From contig NZ_LN875034.1 in assembly GCF_001282685.1 (NCBI RefSeq), forward strand, positions 521,550-585,549: 64,000 nucleotides of DNA. The letters run 5' to 3'. Below the pieces are notes generated by a model. The model was not told where the DNA came from. It worked only from the letters and a program-made list of their open reading frames with translations, and made no database searches. Shown one piece after another: positions 11,006-22,175 of the stretch. How positions within the stretch are numbered: the first letter of the stretch is position 1; each line of letters begins with the position of its first letter. Source of the DNA: Niameybacter massiliensis (lineage in GTDB: Bacteria; Bacillota; Clostridia; Lachnospirales; Cellulosilyticaceae). A program made the position numbers and the translations under genes.

Positions 11006-13090
11006 TTGGCAGGAAGAGAATATCCACTTGAGCGTACCAGAAATATTGGTATCATGGCTCATATCGACGCTGGTAAAACAACCCTTACAGAACGTATCCT
11101 TTTCTATACAGGTAGAAATCACAAGATTGGGGAAACTCATGAAGGTGGCGCTACTATGGACTGGATGGAACAAGAGCAAGAACGTGGTATCACTATCACA
11201 TCTGCTGCAACAACTTGTTTCTGGGATAACAACCGTATCAACATCATTGATACTCCTGGACACGTAGACTTCACAGTTGAAGTTGAACGTTCACTTCGTG
11301 TACTTGATGCTGCTATCGGTGTATTCTGTGCTAAAGGTGGGGTTGAACCACAATCAGAAACTGTTTGGCGTCAAGCTGACAAATATCATGTACCACGTAT
11401 GGCGTTCGTTAACAAAATGGACATCATGGGAGCTGATTTCTACAATGCAGTAAACATGATGAGAGAACGTCTTGGTGCAAATGCTGTACCAATGCAATTA
11501 CCAATCGGTGCAGAAGATGATTTCGTAGGAATCATCGACTTATTAGAAAACAAAGCTTATATCTACAAAGATGATCTTGGTAAAGATATCGAATGTACAG
11601 ATATTCCAGCTGATATGGCTGATAAAGCTGAAGAGTACAGAGCTGCTGCTATCGAAGCTATCTGTGAAACAGATGAAGAGCTTATGATGAAATACTTCGA
11701 TGGAGAAGAAATTTCTCTTGACGAGTTAAAAGCTGCACTTCGTAACGCTGTAATCAACGTTCAAATTATTCCTGTATTCTGTGGTACAGCTTACAGAAAT
11801 AAAGGGGTTCAAAGATTACTTGATGCTGTTATTTCTTACATGCCAGCACCAACAGATATCCCAGCTATTAAAGGTATTGATCCTGATACAGGAGAAGAAA
11901 TGGAGAAACATTCATCTGATGAAGAACCATTTGCTGCTCTTGCATTCAAGATTATGACTGACCCATTCGTAGGTAAACTTGCATTCTTCCGTGTTTACTC
12001 AGGTACACTTGAATCAGGTTCATACGTATACAACTCAACAAAAGGTAAAAAAGAACGTATTAGCCGTATCGTACAGATGCATGCTAACGATCGTAAAGAT
12101 ATCGACAAAGTATACTCTGGAGATATCGCAGCTGCTGTAGGTCTTAGAGGAACTACAACAGGGGATACACTTTGTGATGAAAATCACCCAGTTATCCTTG
12201 AGTCAATGGTATTCCCAGAGCCAGTTATCTCTGTTGCTATTGAACCAAAAACAAAAGCTGGTCAAGAAAAAATGGGTATTGCTCTTTCAAAACTTGCAGA
12301 GGAAGATCCAACGTTCAAGACTTACACAGATACAGACACAGGACAAACAATCATCGCAGGTATGGGTGAACTTCACCTTGAGATCATCGTTGACCGTCTA
12401 CTTCGTGAATTCAAAGTAGAAGCTAACGTTGGTGCTCCTCAAGTTTCTTACAGAGAAACACTTGGTGGTGACGTTGACATCGATTCTAAATTCGTACGTC
12501 AGTCAGGTGGTAGTGGACAATACGGTCACTGTAAAGTTCGCTTCACAAGACTTGATCCTAACTCTGAACACACTTATGAATTCGTTAACTCTGTTACTGG
12601 TGGATCTATTCCAAAAGAATACATTCCAGCTGTTGACAAAGGAATTCAAGAAGCACTTTCAAGCGGACCACTTGCTGGTTACCAATTAGTTGGTGTTAAA
12701 GCTGAGTGTTACGATGGTTCATACCATGATGTCGATTCATCAGAAATGGCGTTCAAAGTTGCAGGTTCTCTTGCAGTTAAAGATGCTATGAAAAAAGCTG
12801 GTGGTATCCTTCTTGAACCAATCATGAAAGTTATCATCACAGTTCCAGATGATTACATGGGTGATGTTATCGGTAACGTTAACTCACGTCGTGGTCGTAT
12901 GGAAGGGATGGAAGCTAGAAATGGTGCTCAAGAAATTAGAGCATACGTTCCACTTTCAGAGATGTTTGGTTACGCTACAGACCTTCGTTCAAGAACTCAA
13001 GGTCGTGGTAACTACTCAATGGAATTCCATCACTATGAACAATGTCCAAAAAATATCCAAGATAAAGTTATTGCGGACAAAAAAGCTTAA
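11006..13090 (+). CDS. fusA: Elongation factor G
   Basis: This 694-residue EF-G is the GTPase that drives translocation of tRNA and mRNA. The GTPase domain has [13 protein letters not shown] (P-loop), DTPGHVDFT (G3) and NKMDIMGAD (G4), followed by the usual domains II to V. It starts with TTG (11006), 7 nt after AAGGAGG. It is the third gene of the str operon. A hairpin and a separate promoter precede tuf, so tuf is probably only partly co-transcribed with it. Confidence 0.98.
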   Translation: MAGREYPLERTRNIGIMAHIDAGKTTLTERILFYTGRNHKIGETHEGGATMDWMEQEQERGITITSAATTCFWDNNRINIIDTPGHVDFTVEVERSLRVLDAAIGVFCAKGGVEPQSETVWRQADKYHVPRMAFVNKMDIMGADFYNAVNMMRERLGANAVPMQLPIGAEDDFVGIIDLLENKAYIYKDDLGKDIECTDIPADMADKAEEYRAAAIEAICETDEELMMKYFDGEEISLDELKAALRNAVINVQIIPVFCGTAYRNKGVQRLLDAVISYMPAPTDIPAIKGIDPDTGEEMEKHSSDEEPFAALAFKIMTDPFVGKLAFFRVYSGTLESGSYVYNSTKGKKERISRIVQMHANDRKDIDKVYSGDIAAAVGLRGTTTGDTLCDENHPVILESMVFPEPVISVAIEPKTKAGQEKMGIALSKLAEEDPTFKTYTDTDTGQTIIAGMGELHLEIIVDRLLREFKVEANVGAPQVSYRETLGGDVDIDSKFVRQSGGSGQYGHCKVRFTRLDPNSEHTYEFVNSVTGGSIPKEYIPAVDKGIQEALSSGPLAGYQLVGVKAECYDGSYHDVDSSEMAFKVAGSLAVKDAMKKAGGILLEPIMKVIITVPDDYMGDVIGNVNSRRGRMEGMEARNGAQEIRAYVPLSEMFGYATDLRSRTQGRGNYSMEFHHYEQCPKNIQDKVIADKKA

Positions 13091-13108
13091 TTTTTAGATA
13101 GATTTACT

Positions 13109-13148
13109 TTTCCAGCTACTTGCAAAGTGGCTGGAAATTAAATATAAT
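13109..13148 (+). promoter_or_regulatory. Separate tuf promoter overlapping a hairpin
   Basis: A -35 box TTGCAA (13120-13125) and -10 box TATAAT (13143-13148) are spaced by 17 bp. The -35 lies in the loop of a 12-bp stem (13109-13120 with 13126-13137) that has no strong U-run. This arrangement would give tuf its own strong transcript in addition to read-through from fusA. Confidence 0.6.
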
Positions 13149-13196
13149 GAAATTAATCTGAGTAAAACTCAGCCAAATAAAAGGAGGAAATTCAAA

Positions 13197-14390
13197 ATGG
13201 CTAAAGCTAAATTCGAAAGAAGTAAGCCACACGTTAACATCGGTACAATCGGACACGTTGACCATGGTAAAACTACTTTAACAGCTGCAATTACAAAAAC
13301 TCTTCATGAAAGATACGGTTTCGGTGAAGCTGTAGACTTCGCGAACATCGATAAAGCTCCAGAAGAAAGAGAACGTGGTATCACAATTTCAACTGCTCAC
13401 GTTGAATACGAAACACCAGCTCGTCACTACGCACACGTTGACTGTCCAGGACATGCTGACTACGTTAAAAACATGATCACTGGTGCTGCTCAAATGGATG
13501 GTACAATCCTTGTATGTGCTGCAACAGATGGTCCTATGGCTCAAACACGTGAACATATCTTATTATCACGCCAAGTTGGTGTACCATACATCGTTGTTTT
13601 CTTAAACAAATGTGATATGGTAGATGATGATGAGTTATTAGAATTAGTTGAAATGGAAATTCGTGAATTATTAAGCGAATATGAATTCCCAGGCGATGAT
13701 ACACCAATCATCCGTGGTTCAGCTCTTCAAGCTCTTAACGATCCAATGGGTCCATGGGGAGATAAAATTGTTGAGTTATTCGAAATCGTTGACGAATACA
13801 TCCCAACTCCAGAACGTGACGTTGACAAACCATTCCTTATGCCAGTAGAAGACGTATTCTCAATCACAGGTCGTGGTACAGTTGCTACAGGTAGAGTAGA
13901 ATCAGGTGTTCTTAAAGTTCAAGATGAAGTTGAATTAGTAGGTATTCATGAAGAAACTCGTAAAGTTGTTTGTACAGGAGTTGAAATGTTCCGTAAACTT
14001 CTTGACCAAGCTGAAGCTGGTGATAACATCGGTGCACTTCTTCGTGGTATCCAAAGAACAGAAATCGAACGTGGACAAGTACTTTGTAAACCAGGTTCAA
14101 TCACACCTCATAAAAAATTCAAAGCTCAAGTATACGTTCTTAAAAAAGAAGAAGGTGGCCGTCATAAACCATTCTTCTCAAACTACAGACCACAATTCTA
14201 TTTCCGTACAACTGACGTAACTGGTGTAATCCAATTACCAGAAGGTACAGAAATGTGTATGCCTGGCGATAACATTGAAATGACTATCGAGTTAATTCAC
14301 CCAATCGCTATGGCTCAAGGTTTACGTTTCGCTATCCGTGAAGGTGGCCGTACAGTTGGTTCAGGTGCTGTTGCATCAATCATCGAATAA
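13197..14390 (+). CDS. tuf: Elongation factor Tu
   Basis: This 397-residue EF-Tu delivers aminoacyl-tRNA to the ribosome. The GTP-binding motifs [18 protein letters not shown] and NKCDMVDD are intact, followed by beta-barrel domains 2 and 3. The ATG lies 7 nt after AAGGAGG. Codon use is strongly biased, as expected for one of the most abundant proteins. It appears to have its own promoter and is closed by a strong terminator. Confidence 0.98.
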   Translation: MAKAKFERSKPHVNIGTIGHVDHGKTTLTAAITKTLHERYGFGEAVDFANIDKAPEERERGITISTAHVEYETPARHYAHVDCPGHADYVKNMITGAAQMDGTILVCAATDGPMAQTREHILLSRQVGVPYIVVFLNKCDMVDDDELLELVEMEIRELLSEYEFPGDDTPIIRGSALQALNDPMGPWGDKIVELFEIVDEYIPTPERDVDKPFLMPVEDVFSITGRGTVATGRVESGVLKVQDEVELVGIHEETRKVVCTGVEMFRKLLDQAEAGDNIGALLRGIQRTEIERGQVLCKPGSITPHKKFKAQVYVLKKEEGGRHKPFFSNYRPQFYFRTTDVTGVIQLPEGTEMCMPGDNIEMTIELIHPIAMAQGLRFAIREGGRTVGSGAVASIIE

Positions 14391-14406
14391 TTTAAACCTT
14401 GCTTAT

Positions 14407-14437
14407 AAAAAGCACATCCTTAGGGATGTGCTTTTTT
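14407..14437 (+). terminator. Terminator after tuf
   Basis: A perfect stem (AGCACATCC 14411-14419, GGATGTGCT 14424-14432, extended by A-T pairs) is followed by a T-run to 14437. Confidence 0.9.
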
Positions 14438-14750
14438 ATGTCTATTTTAATGTAATAAATAAAATGTAACCTTTCATTACTGGCGAAATTAAGTATATTG
14501 TGGGATATCTTAAAAAGGTTAGTATAAGTATATGAGATCTGTCATTATATTGTATATATTTAGGGGAAAGGGGTAGAATTAAAAGAGTGAGTTCGAGTTT
14601 CTTCCTATTATAATGAATTATAGGAATGGTAATTACCAAAATCTTTCACTTTAAAAATCCTAAATAACGTATATAATAGAGAGTACATCGAGTTAAACAT
14701 TCTACCAAAGAAGTTGGAAAAAATTATCGGTGAAAAAAGTAAAAAAAACC
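14438..14750. other. AT-rich spacer between tuf and the rpsJ promoter
   Basis: I see no gene, RNA or repeat in this roughly 310-bp stretch. Short open frames on both strands have no ribosome-binding site or recognisable product. Confidence 0.6.
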
Positions 14751-14779
14751 TTGTAATAACATGTAATATCATGTATAAT
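14751..14779 (+). promoter_or_regulatory. Promoter of the S10/spc operon
   Basis: The -35 box TTGTAA (14751-14756) and the consensus -10 box TATAAT (14774-14779) are 17 bp apart. This is the only good promoter I can see before rpsJ, so it probably drives the long ribosomal operon that follows. Confidence 0.7.
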
Positions 14780-14785
14780 CAAGAT

Positions 14786-15020
14786 GTTGTGACATTGAGA
14801 ACGATGATTCAGAAGGTTACCGCTTATAAAATAAGCAAATTTCTGAGGAGCGAATGTCCGGTTCATGAAACCAGACGACAAGTCACTGTATCATTTATAT
14901 AGGTTTTGTAAAGCGAAAGTGCATAGGGGTTATCTCTGTGTAAGTTGAGCTTATGAAACACCTGGATGAGTGTACAGTTTCCACTAGTCGTGCTGCTTCA
15001 AATAAAGTACGAAAAGGAGG
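14786..15020 (+). promoter_or_regulatory. Long structured 5' leader of rpsJ (candidate cis-regulatory RNA)
   Basis: About 240 nt separate the predicted start from the rpsJ ribosome-binding site. Folding elements include CAGAA/TTCTG (14810-14814, 14841-14845) enclosing GCTTAT/ATAAGC, and a hairpin GTCCGGTT/AACCAGAC (14856-14863, 14869-14876; one mismatch). S10 operons are often autoregulated through such leaders (by L4 in Escherichia coli), but I do not recognise a named family here. Confidence 0.45.
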
Positions 15021-15031
15021 GGACTTTTTTT

Positions 15032-15340
15032 ATGGCAAGCCCAAAAATCCGTATCACATTAAAAGCTTATGATCACAAATTAATCGATCAAACTGCAGCG
15101 CAAATCGTTGATATTGCGAAAAAAACTGGAGCAACAGTAAGTGGACCAATCCCACTTCCAACTAAAAAGGAAGTAGTAACAATCTTACGTGCAGTACACA
15201 AGTACAAAGACTCTAGAGAGCAGTTCGAAATGAGAACTCATAAGAGATTAATTGACGTTGAAGCTACACCAAAAACTGGTGATGCATTAATGCGTCTTGA
15301 CTTACCAGCTGGTGTTGATATCAAAGTTGACGCTAGATAG
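15032..15340 (+). CDS. rpsJ: 30S ribosomal protein S10
   Basis: This 102-residue uS10 is a head protein of the small subunit that also joins transcription antitermination complexes as NusE. Its sequence begins [20 protein letters not shown] and contains [11 protein letters not shown]. The frame is open further upstream, but the ATG at 15032 follows AAGGAGGGG and matches the family N-terminus. It is the first gene of the S10 operon, after a long leader. Confidence 0.98.
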   Translation: MASPKIRITLKAYDHKLIDQTAAQIVDIAKKTGATVSGPIPLPTKKEVVTILRAVHKYKDSREQFEMRTHKRLIDVEATPKTGDALMRLDLPAGVDIKVDAR

Positions 15341-15426
15341 TAAGAAAACACTTAAGGACGGTTATTAATCGTCTAGTATGATTATCCAAAGTGATAATCC
15401 GCTGTAGATATTAGGAGGTGTAAAGG

Positions 15427-16056
15427 ATGAAAAAAGCAATTTTAGCTAAAAAAATTGGTATGACTCAAATTTTCAACGCTGATAACATGTTAATCCCAGT
15501 AACAGTATTAGAAGCTGGTCCATGTACAGTTGTTCAAAAGAAAACAGTTGATAACGATGGTTATGAAGCGATTCAAGTAGGTTTCGTAGATGCCAAAGAA
15601 AAACAACTTATTAAACCACAAAAAGGTCACTTTGCAAAAGCTGGTGTTACTGCTAAGAAACACTTAAAAGAATTCCGTTTAGAAGATATTTCTGCTTACG
15701 AAGTAGGCGCTGAAATTAAAGCTGACGCATTCGTTGCTGGTGATAAAGTAGACGTAGTTGGTATCTCTAAAGGTAAAGGTTACCAAGGAGCAATCAAAAA
15801 ATACGGTCAAAGTCGTGGACCAATGGGTCACGGTTCTAAATCTCATAGAGTTGCAGGTTCAATGGGAGCTGCTACTAGCCCAGGACGCGTTATGAAAGGT
15901 AAAGGCCTTCCATCACACATGGGTAGTATTCAAATTACAGTTCAAAATCTTGAAGTTGTAAGAGTAGATGCTGAGAAAAACTTAATCCTTGTAAAAGGAG
16001 CTGTTCCAGGTTCAAAAGGAACAATCATTACAATCAAAGACAGCGTTAAAGCATAA
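15427..16056 (+). CDS. rplC: 50S ribosomal protein L3
   Basis: This 209-residue uL3 is an early assembly protein whose central loop reaches the peptidyl-transferase centre. The signature region [22 protein letters not shown] and the N-terminus [16 protein letters not shown] are typical. The start follows AGGAGGTG. It lies in the standard order rpsJ-rplC-rplD; the 86-bp gap before it may form minor structure. Confidence 0.98.
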   Translation: MKKAILAKKIGMTQIFNADNMLIPVTVLEAGPCTVVQKKTVDNDGYEAIQVGFVDAKEKQLIKPQKGHFAKAGVTAKKHLKEFRLEDISAYEVGAEIKADAFVAGDKVDVVGISKGKGYQGAIKKYGQSRGPMGHGSKSHRVAGSMGAATSPGRVMKGKGLPSHMGSIQITVQNLEVVRVDAEKNLILVKGAVPGSKGTIITIKDSVKA

Positions 16057-16082
16057 GGCTGCTTGAGAAAGGAGGAACAAAG

Positions 16083-16730
16083 ATGGCAAACGTATCTGTT
16101 TTAAATATGAACGGACAACAAGTTGGTGAAGTTGAATTAGTAGATTCAATCTTTGCTGTAGATGTAAAAGAAAATTTAGTACACACTGCTGTATTAGCTT
16201 ACCTTGCTAATAGAAGACAAGGTACTCAAAGTGCTAAAACACGTGCTGAAGTACGTGGTGGTGGTAGAAAACCATGGAAACAAAAAGGTACAGGTAGAGC
16301 TAGACAAGGTTCTATTCGTTCACCACAATGGACAGGTGGTGGGGTAGTATTCGCTCCAAAACCACGTGATTACTCATTCAAAATGAACAGAACAGAAAAA
16401 TTACTTGCTCTTAAATCAGCTCTTACAACAAGAGTTCAAGAAAATAAATTTATCGTATTAGATGAATTAGCATTAGCTGAAGCTAAGACTAAAGCAATGG
16501 TTAACGTTTTAACAGCGTTAGAACTTAAAAAAGCTTTAATCGTAACTGAAGATAAAGTATCTGAAGGTAGAGCTGCAGATAATAGTAAAAACGTTATGTT
16601 AGCAGCACGTAATATCCAAGGTATTAAAACTGCAAACGTAAACAACATTAACGTATACGACATCTTAAAATACGATACAGTTGTAGTAACAAAAGAAGCA
16701 TTAGCTAAAATTGAGGAGGTGTACGCATAA
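16083..16730 (+). CDS. rplD: 50S ribosomal protein L4
   Basis: This 215-residue uL4 is a structural protein of the exit tunnel. The tunnel loop contains [20 protein letters not shown] and [18 protein letters not shown]. It is slightly longer than the Bacillus protein. In some bacteria L4 represses its own operon. Its stop codon overlaps the rplW start by one base, which indicates translational coupling. Confidence 0.98.
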   Translation: MANVSVLNMNGQQVGEVELVDSIFAVDVKENLVHTAVLAYLANRRQGTQSAKTRAEVRGGGRKPWKQKGTGRARQGSIRSPQWTGGGVVFAPKPRDYSFKMNRTEKLLALKSALTTRVQENKFIVLDELALAEAKTKAMVNVLTALELKKALIVTEDKVSEGRAADNSKNVMLAARNIQGIKTANVNNINVYDILKYDTVVVTKEALAKIEEVYA

Positions 16731-17029
16731 TGGCAGATTTAAAATTCTATGACGTCATTTTAAAACCAGTCGTTACTGAAAAAAGTATGAACGATATGGC
16801 AGAAAAGAAATATACATTCCTAGTACACCCAACTGCTACAAAATCTCAAGTTAAAGATGCAGTAGAAAAAATGTTCGACGGCGTTAAAGTTGACAAAGTA
16901 AACACAATGAACTACGATGGCAAAACAAAACGTCGTGGAAGATCAGTTGGTAAAACTAACAAATACAAAAAAGCAATCGTAAAACTTACAGAAGCAAGTA
17001 AAGACATTGACTTTTTCCAAGGAATGTAG
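16730..17029 (+). CDS. rplW: 50S ribosomal protein L23
   Basis: This 99-residue uL23 lies at the tunnel exit, where trigger factor and SRP dock. The pattern [29 protein letters not shown] is typical. The ATG overlaps the rplD stop (TAATG), and an AGGAGGT lies inside the end of rplD. Confidence 0.97.
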   Translation: MADLKFYDVILKPVVTEKSMNDMAEKKYTFLVHPTATKSQVKDAVEKMFDGVKVDKVNTMNYDGKTKRRGRSVGKTNKYKKAIVKLTEASKDIDFFQGM

Positions 17030-17094
17030 TTAAATAGTAAAAGATGAAACACACGGCTATGTGTAACTTAAACGATTGAAAGGAGTGAACAGTA

Positions 17095-17925
17095 ATGGGT
17101 ATCAAAAAGTATAGACCATATACCCCTTCAAGAAGACATATGACTTCTTCAACTTTTGAAGAAATCACAAAAACAACTCCTGAGAAATCTTTAATTGTAA
17201 CATTAAAGAAAAATTCAGGTAGAAATAATCAAGGTAAAATCACTGTTCGTCATCGTGGCGGCGGTTACAAAGTAAAATACAGAGTAATCGACTTTAAACG
17301 TAATAAAGATGGTGTTCCAGCTACAGTAGTAGGTGTAGAATACGATCCAAACAGAACAGCAAACATTGCATTACTTAGCTATGCAGATGGTGAAAAACGC
17401 TATATCTTAGCTCCTCTTGGTTTACAAGTAGGTCAAACAGTAATGAGTGGTGAAACAGCAGAAATCCGCATTGGTAACACTCTTAGAATGAGAGATATTC
17501 CAGTAGGTCAAACAATCCATAATATCGAAATGAAACCAGGCAAAGGTGGACAATTAGTTCGTTCTGCTGGTATGTCAGCTCAACTTATGGCTAAAGAAGG
17601 TAAATACGCAACAGTTAAACTTCCATCAGGAGAAATGCGTTTATTACCAATCGATTGTAAAGCTACAATTGGACAAGTTGGTAACATTGATCACGAACTT
17701 ATCACAATTGGTAAAGCTGGACGTAAACGTCACATGGGTATCCGCCCAACAGTTCGTGGTTCTGTAATGAACCCTAACGATCACCCTCATGGTGGTGGGG
17801 AAGGTAGATCTCCAATTGGACGTCCAAATCCATGTACTCCTTGGGGTAAACCTGCTCTTGGATACAAAACAAGAAAGAAAAACAAACACTCAAATAAATA
17901 TATTGTACGTTCACGTAACAAATAA
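17095..17925 (+). CDS. rplB: 50S ribosomal protein L2
   Basis: This 276-residue uL2 is needed for subunit association and peptidyl-transferase activity. The C-terminal [17 protein letters not shown] segment carries the conserved histidine. The length and N-terminus ([17 protein letters not shown]) match the family. It follows AAAGGAG, 65 bp after rplW. Confidence 0.98.
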   Translation: MGIKKYRPYTPSRRHMTSSTFEEITKTTPEKSLIVTLKKNSGRNNQGKITVRHRGGGYKVKYRVIDFKRNKDGVPATVVGVEYDPNRTANIALLSYADGEKRYILAPLGLQVGQTVMSGETAEIRIGNTLRMRDIPVGQTIHNIEMKPGKGGQLVRSAGMSAQLMAKEGKYATVKLPSGEMRLLPIDCKATIGQVGNIDHELITIGKAGRKRHMGIRPTVRGSVMNPNDHPHGGGEGRSPIGRPNPCTPWGKPALGYKTRKKNKHSNKYIVRSRNK

Positions 17926-17954
17926 ATTTAAGTTTTTGAAAGGAGGCATCTTAA

Positions 17955-18239
17955 ATGGCTCGTTCAGTTAAAAAAGGACCATTCGCAGACCAACGTTTAC
18001 TTAATAAAATCGAAGCAATGAATGCAGTTGATGATAAAAAAGTAATCAAATCTTGGTCACGTCGTTCAACAATCTTCCCTCAAATGGTAGGACATACAAT
18101 CGCCCTTCATGATGGTAGAAAACATGTTCCTGTATTCATTACAGAAGATATGGTAGGACACAAACTTGGTGAATTCGCATTAACAAGAACTTACCGTGGA
18201 CACGGTAAAGACGCTGAGAAAAAATCAAGAGTTCGCTAA
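17955..18239 (+). CDS. rpsS: 30S ribosomal protein S19
   Basis: This 94-residue uS19 pairs with S13 in the head of the small subunit. It contains [20 protein letters not shown] and [20 protein letters not shown]. The start follows AAAGGAGG and the gene keeps the standard rplB-rpsS-rplV order. Confidence 0.98.
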   Translation: MARSVKKGPFADQRLLNKIEAMNAVDDKKVIKSWSRRSTIFPQMVGHTIALHDGRKHVPVFITEDMVGHKLGEFALTRTYRGHGKDAEKKSRVR

Positions 18240-18266
18240 TAAATAATATCGGAAGGAGGTCTTACG

Positions 18267-18653
18267 ATGGCAAAAGGACATAGAACCCAGATAAAAAGAG
18301 AAAGAAATCAAAATAATGATAACAGACCAAGCGCAAAAGTAACTTTCGTACGTGTATCTAGCACAAAAGCGAAAATTGTACTTGATCAAATCAAAGGTAA
18401 AGATGTACAAACAGCACTTGCTATCTTAGCTTACACACCAAGATACGCTGCTGATGTTATCGAAAAAGTATTAAAATCAGCTATTGCTAACGCAGAACAT
18501 AACAATGGTATGGACGTAAGCAAACTATTTGTTGAAGAAGCATACGCAACTCAAGGACCAACTCTTAAGAGAATCCGTCCTCGTGCTCAAGGTCGTGCTT
18601 ACAGCATCCTAAAACAAACAAGCCACATTACTGTGGTAGTAAATGAGAGATAA
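18267..18653 (+). CDS. rplV: 50S ribosomal protein L22
   Basis: This 128-residue uL22 lines the peptide exit tunnel with a long beta-hairpin. The family core [18 protein letters not shown] and the hairpin [21 protein letters not shown] are clear. The start follows GGAAGGAGGT, and the stop is 11 bp before rpsC. Confidence 0.98.
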   Translation: MAKGHRTQIKRERNQNNDNRPSAKVTFVRVSSTKAKIVLDQIKGKDVQTALAILAYTPRYAADVIEKVLKSAIANAEHNNGMDVSKLFVEEAYATQGPTLKRIRPRAQGRAYSILKQTSHITVVVNER

Positions 18654-18664
18654 GGAGGTTCGGT

Positions 18665-19324
18665 ATGGGTCAAAAAGTAAATCCTCATGGATTAAGAGTA
18701 GGAGTTATCAAAGACTGGAGTGCTAAATGGTACGCAGATAAAGCAGACTTTGCTAACTACCTAGTAGAAGATGATAAAATCAGAAAATATATCAAAAAGA
18801 AACTTTACAGTGCTGGCATCGATAAAATTGATATCGAAAGAATGTCAAAACGCGTAAGAATTCATGTTCATACATCAAAACCTGGTATCGTAATCGGTAA
18901 AGGTGGAGCATCAATTGATGCACTTCGTAAAGAAGTAGAAAAACTTACAACTTCAAAAGTTTCTATTAACATTGTTGAAGTTAAAAGACCAGAAACATCT
19001 GCTCAATTAACAGCAGAAAACATTGCATTACAATTAGAAAACCGTGTATCTTTCCGTCGTGCTATGAAACAAGCAATCGGTAAAGCTCAAAAATTCGGTG
19101 CTAAAGGTATCAAAGTTGCATGTGCAGGTCGTTTAGGTGGTGCTGAAATGGCACGTACAGAACAATATTCAGAAGGTACTATTCCACTTCAAACATTAAG
19201 AGCTGATATCGAGTATGGATTTGCTGAAGCAGATACAACATACGGTAAAATCGGTGTTAAAGTATGGATGTACAAAGGAGAAGTACTTCCTCAAAAAGTT
19301 AAAAAGGAAGGGAGCGATAACTAA
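18665..19324 (+). CDS. rpsC: 30S ribosomal protein S3
   Basis: This 219-residue uS3 forms part of the mRNA entry channel. It starts [13 protein letters not shown] and has a KH domain with [18 protein letters not shown]. The C-terminal domain contains [12 protein letters not shown]. Its stop overlaps the rplP start by one base. Confidence 0.98.
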   Translation: MGQKVNPHGLRVGVIKDWSAKWYADKADFANYLVEDDKIRKYIKKKLYSAGIDKIDIERMSKRVRIHVHTSKPGIVIGKGGASIDALRKEVEKLTTSKVSINIVEVKRPETSAQLTAENIALQLENRVSFRRAMKQAIGKAQKFGAKGIKVACAGRLGGAEMARTEQYSEGTIPLQTLRADIEYGFAEADTTYGKIGVKVWMYKGEVLPQKVKKEGSDN

Positions 19325-19764
19325 TGTTAATGCCTAAAAGAGTAAAACGTCGTAAACAGTTCCGTGGACGTATGAAAGGCCAAGCTACCCGTGGAAATAA
19401 AATCACTTATGGTGAATTCGGTATCGTTGCAATGGAACCAGGTTGGGTTAGATCTAACCAAATCGAATCTGCTCGTATCGCTATGACTCGTCATATCAAA
19501 CGTGGTGGTAAAGTATGGATCAAAATCTTCCCAGATAAACCAGTAACAGCTAAACCAGCTGAAACACGCATGGGTTCTGGTAAAGGTTCAACAGAATACT
19601 GGGTAGCAGTAGTAAAACCAGGACGTGTTATGTTCGAATTATCAGGAGTAGCAGAAGAAGTAGCAAGAGAAGCGTTAAGACTTGCAATTCACAAATTACC
19701 AATGAAATGTAAGATCGTATCTCGTGCTGAACAAGAAATGGCAGGTGATGGTAGTGAAAACTAA
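19324..19764 (+). CDS. rplP: 50S ribosomal protein L16
   Basis: This 146-residue uL16 helps position A-site tRNA. The sequence [19 protein letters not shown] and the [21 protein letters not shown] region are typical; family members usually begin ML(M/L)PKRVK, which supports the ATG at 19324 overlapping the rpsC stop. The gene overlaps the start of rpmC by 11 nt. Confidence 0.98.
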   Translation: MLMPKRVKRRKQFRGRMKGQATRGNKITYGEFGIVAMEPGWVRSNQIESARIAMTRHIKRGGKVWIKIFPDKPVTAKPAETRMGSGKGSTEYWVAVVKPGRVMFELSGVAEEVAREALRLAIHKLPMKCKIVSRAEQEMAGDGSEN

Positions 19765-19957
19765 AGCATTCTTAGAAGATTTAAGAGCAAAATCAGCTGA
19801 AGAATTAAATATCGAATTGGTGAATGCGAAAAAAGAACTTTTCAACTTAAGATTCCAAAACGCTACCAACCAATTAGATAATACAGCAAGAATTAAAGAT
19901 GTTAGAAAAAACATTGCGCGTATTCAAACTATTATTACACAAAAACAAGCAGTGTAA
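19754..19957 (+). CDS. rpmC: 50S ribosomal protein L29
   Basis: This 67-residue uL29 is a two-helix protein beside the tunnel exit. The GTG at 19754 ([18 protein letters not shown]) is preceded by AGGTG with a 6-nt gap. The frame extends upstream, but the ATG at 19748 directly abuts that site. The usual length is about 65, which agrees. It overlaps the end of rplP by 11 nt, implying coupling. Confidence 0.95.
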   Translation: MKTKAFLEDLRAKSAEELNIELVNAKKELFNLRFQNATNQLDNTARIKDVRKNIARIQTIITQKQAV

Positions 19958-19975
19958 TAGAGAGGAGGAGAAATC

Positions 19976-20233
19976 GTGGCAGAAAGAAATTTACGTAAAA
20001 CATTTGTAGGTAACGTAGTTAGCAACAAAATGGACAAAACTATTACTGTTGCCGTAGTTAATAATGTAAAACATCCTCTTTACGGAAAAATCATCAAAAA
20101 AACATACAAACTTCATGCACATGATGAAAACAATGAATGTGAAATCGGTGACCGTGTAAGAGTAATGGAAACAAGACCATTATCCAAGTCAAAGCGTTTT
20201 AGACTTGTTGAAATCGTAGAAAAAGTAAAATAA
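19976..20233 (+). CDS. rpsQ: 30S ribosomal protein S17
   Basis: This 85-residue uS17 is an early 16S rRNA-binding protein. The motif [16 protein letters not shown] and the C-terminal [16 protein letters not shown] are conserved. It starts with GTG after GAGGAGGAG, 18 bp from rpmC. Confidence 0.98.
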   Translation: MAERNLRKTFVGNVVSNKMDKTITVAVVNNVKHPLYGKIIKKTYKLHAHDENNECEIGDRVRVMETRPLSKSKRFRLVEIVEKVK

Positions 20234-20264
20234 GTTTAGTAATCTTGAAAGGAGGGCACTTCTC

Positions 20265-20633
20265 ATGATCCAACAAGAAAGTAGATTAAGAGTAGCAGAC
20301 AATACAGGAGCTAAGGAAATTCTTTGTATCCGCGTATTAGGTGGCTCTACAAGAAGATATGCAGGTGTTGGCGATATTATTGTTGCTACAGTTAAAGATG
20401 CAACACCAGGTGGCGTTGTTAAAAAAGGTGATGTTGTTAAGGCTGTAGTAGTACGTACTGTAAAAGAAATCAGAAGACCAGATGGATCTTACATTAGATT
20501 TGATGAAAACGCTGCTGTTATCATCAAAGAAGATAAAAACCCAAGAGGAACTCGTATCTTTGGACCAGTTGCGAGAGAATTAAGAGATAAGAAATTTACA
20601 AAAATCTTATCACTTGCTCCAGAAGTTCTATAA
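20265..20633 (+). CDS. rplN: 50S ribosomal protein L14
   Basis: This 122-residue uL14 is located at the subunit interface, where it binds RsfS. It begins [18 protein letters not shown] and contains [17 protein letters not shown]. The start follows AAAGGAGGG, and the length is exactly typical. Confidence 0.98.
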   Translation: MIQQESRLRVADNTGAKEILCIRVLGGSTRRYAGVGDIIVATVKDATPGGVVKKGDVVKAVVVRTVKEIRRPDGSYIRFDENAAVIIKEDKNPRGTRIFGPVARELRDKKFTKILSLAPEVL

Positions 20634-20646
20634 GGAGGTGTAAGAC

Positions 20647-20958
20647 ATGAAAACTAAGTTAAAAAAAGGCGATAGAGTAATCGTTATTGCTGGTAAAGAT
20701 AAAGGTAAAGAAGGCAATATCACTTTCATCGATCGTAAAAATGGACGTGTATTAGTTGACGGTGTTAACCAAGGTTTCAAACATCAAAAACCTAACGCAA
20801 TGGGTCAAGGTGGACGTATTGAAAAAGAATTCCCAATTCACATTTCAAACGTTATGTACTCTTTAAACGGAGCTCCAGCTCGTTTAGGCGTAGAAATCAA
20901 AGATGACAAAAAAGTTCGTGTAGCAATTACTAAAAACGGTCGTTCTGTAATTGACTAA
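20647..20958 (+). CDS. rplX: 50S ribosomal protein L24
   Basis: This 103-residue uL24 is an assembly initiator with an N-terminal KOW motif (KKGDRVIVIAGKDKGKEG). The start follows AAGGAGGTG, 13 bp after rplN. Confidence 0.98.
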   Translation: MKTKLKKGDRVIVIAGKDKGKEGNITFIDRKNGRVLVDGVNQGFKHQKPNAMGQGGRIEKEFPIHISNVMYSLNGAPARLGVEIKDDKKVRVAITKNGRSVID

Positions 20959-20982
20959 TTGGCGAAAGGAGGACGTTAAACT

Positions 20983-21522
20983 ATGAGTAGATTAAAAGAT
21001 ATGTACAATGAACAAATCATCGATGCAATGGTAGAAAAGTTTGGATACAAAAACAAACTTCAAGCTCCAAAAATCGAAAAAATCGTAATCAACATGGGTG
21101 TTGGTGAAGCGAAAGACAATGCTAAAGTATTAGAAAATGCTATTGGCGATATGGAAAAAATTTCTGGTCAAAAAGCTGTTACTACAAGAGCTAAAAAATC
21201 AGTTGCTGCTTTCAAACTTCGTGAAGGTATGCCAATCGGATGTAAAGTAACTCTTCGTGGCGAAAAAATGTATGAATTCCTTGATCGTTTAGTTAACTTA
21301 GCACTTCCACGTGTACGTGACTTCCGTGGTGTTAGTGCTACAGCTTTCGATGGTCGTGGTAACTATTCATTAGGTATTAAAGAACAAATTATTTTCCCAG
21401 AAATCGAGTATGATAAAATCGATAAAGTTCGTGGTATGGACGTTATTATTGTTACAACAGCTGAAACAGATGAAGAATCTCGTGAACTGTTAAGACAATT
21501 CGGAATGCCATTCCAAAAATAA
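20983..21522 (+). CDS. rplE: 50S ribosomal protein L5
   Basis: This 179-residue uL5 binds 5S rRNA in the central protuberance. Typical segments are [16 protein letters not shown] and the C-terminal DRGNYS-like [18 protein letters not shown]. The start follows AAAGGAGG. rpsN follows after 12 bp. Confidence 0.98.
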   Translation: MSRLKDMYNEQIIDAMVEKFGYKNKLQAPKIEKIVINMGVGEAKDNAKVLENAIGDMEKISGQKAVTTRAKKSVAAFKLREGMPIGCKVTLRGEKMYEFLDRLVNLALPRVRDFRGVSATAFDGRGNYSLGIKEQIIFPEIEYDKIDKVRGMDVIIVTTAETDEESRELLRQFGMPFQK

Positions 21523-21534
21523 GGAGGGTATCAC

Positions 21535-21720
21535 ATGGCAAAAACATCTATGAAAGTTAAGCAAGCTAGACCTGCTAAATTTTCAACTCAAGAATACAGC
21601 AGATGTCGCATTTGTGGACGTCCACATGCGTACATTAGAAAATATGGTATTTGTCGTATTTGCTTTAGAGAATTAGCATATAAAGGTCAAATTCCAGGCG
21701 TTAAAAAAGCAAGCTGGTAA
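21535..21720 (+). CDS. rpsZ: 30S ribosomal protein S14 type Z
   Basis: This 61-residue uS14 is the short zinc-binding form. Two CxxC pairs are visible ([10 protein letters not shown] and CRICFREL), so this ribosome uses the zinc-dependent C+ form and the operon encodes no zinc-free version. The start follows AAGGAGGG. Confidence 0.97.
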   Translation: MAKTSMKVKQARPAKFSTQEYSRCRICGRPHAYIRKYGICRICFRELAYKGQIPGVKKASW

Positions 21721-21743
21721 TACCAGAAAGGAGGTAACGAATT

Positions 21744-22145
21744 ATGATGATGAGCGATCCAATTGCAGATATGTTAACAAGAATCAGAAACGCTAACGTG
21801 GCTAAACACGATACAGTAGAAGTTCCATCTTCTAAAATGAAAAAAGCGATTGCTGAGATCTTATTAAATGAAGGATACATCAAAGCTTATGATGTAACAG
21901 CTGATGGTGTTAAAGAAACTATCCGTATAACTCTTAAATACGGTAAAGATAAAAACGAAAAAGTTATTTCAGGGATCAAAAGAATCTCTAAACCAGGTCT
22001 TCGTGTATACGCTGACTCAGAAAACTTACCAAAAGTTTTAGGTGGACTTGGTACAGCAATTATTTCAACTAACAAAGGTGTTATAGCTGATAAAGAAGCT
22101 AGAAAACTTAATGTTGGTGGAGAAGTTATAGCATTTATTTGGTAA
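21744..22145 (+). CDS. rpsH: 30S ribosomal protein S8
   Basis: This 133-residue uS8 binds the central domain of 16S rRNA. Three ATG codons follow in a row; 21744 is chosen because it lies 8 nt after AAGGAGGT and [16 protein letters not shown] aligns with the usual MVMTDPIADML. In other bacteria S8 represses the spc operon. Confidence 0.97.
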   Translation: MMMSDPIADMLTRIRNANVAKHDTVEVPSSKMKKAIAEILLNEGYIKAYDVTADGVKETIRITLKYGKDKNEKVISGIKRISKPGLRVYADSENLPKVLGGLGTAIISTNKGVIADKEARKLNVGGEVIAFIW

Positions 22146-22175
22146 TAAACAGCAAAAGTTTAAGGAGGTGCGAGC

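Noticed and set aside
14442..14639. 65-codon minus-strand frame after tuf
   Set aside because: AT-rich spacer without a ribosome-binding site; the composition explains the open frame.
14714..14902. 62-codon + strand frame in the tuf-rpsJ gap
   Set aside because: It spans the predicted promoter and structured leader, has no ribosome-binding site and no recognisable product.
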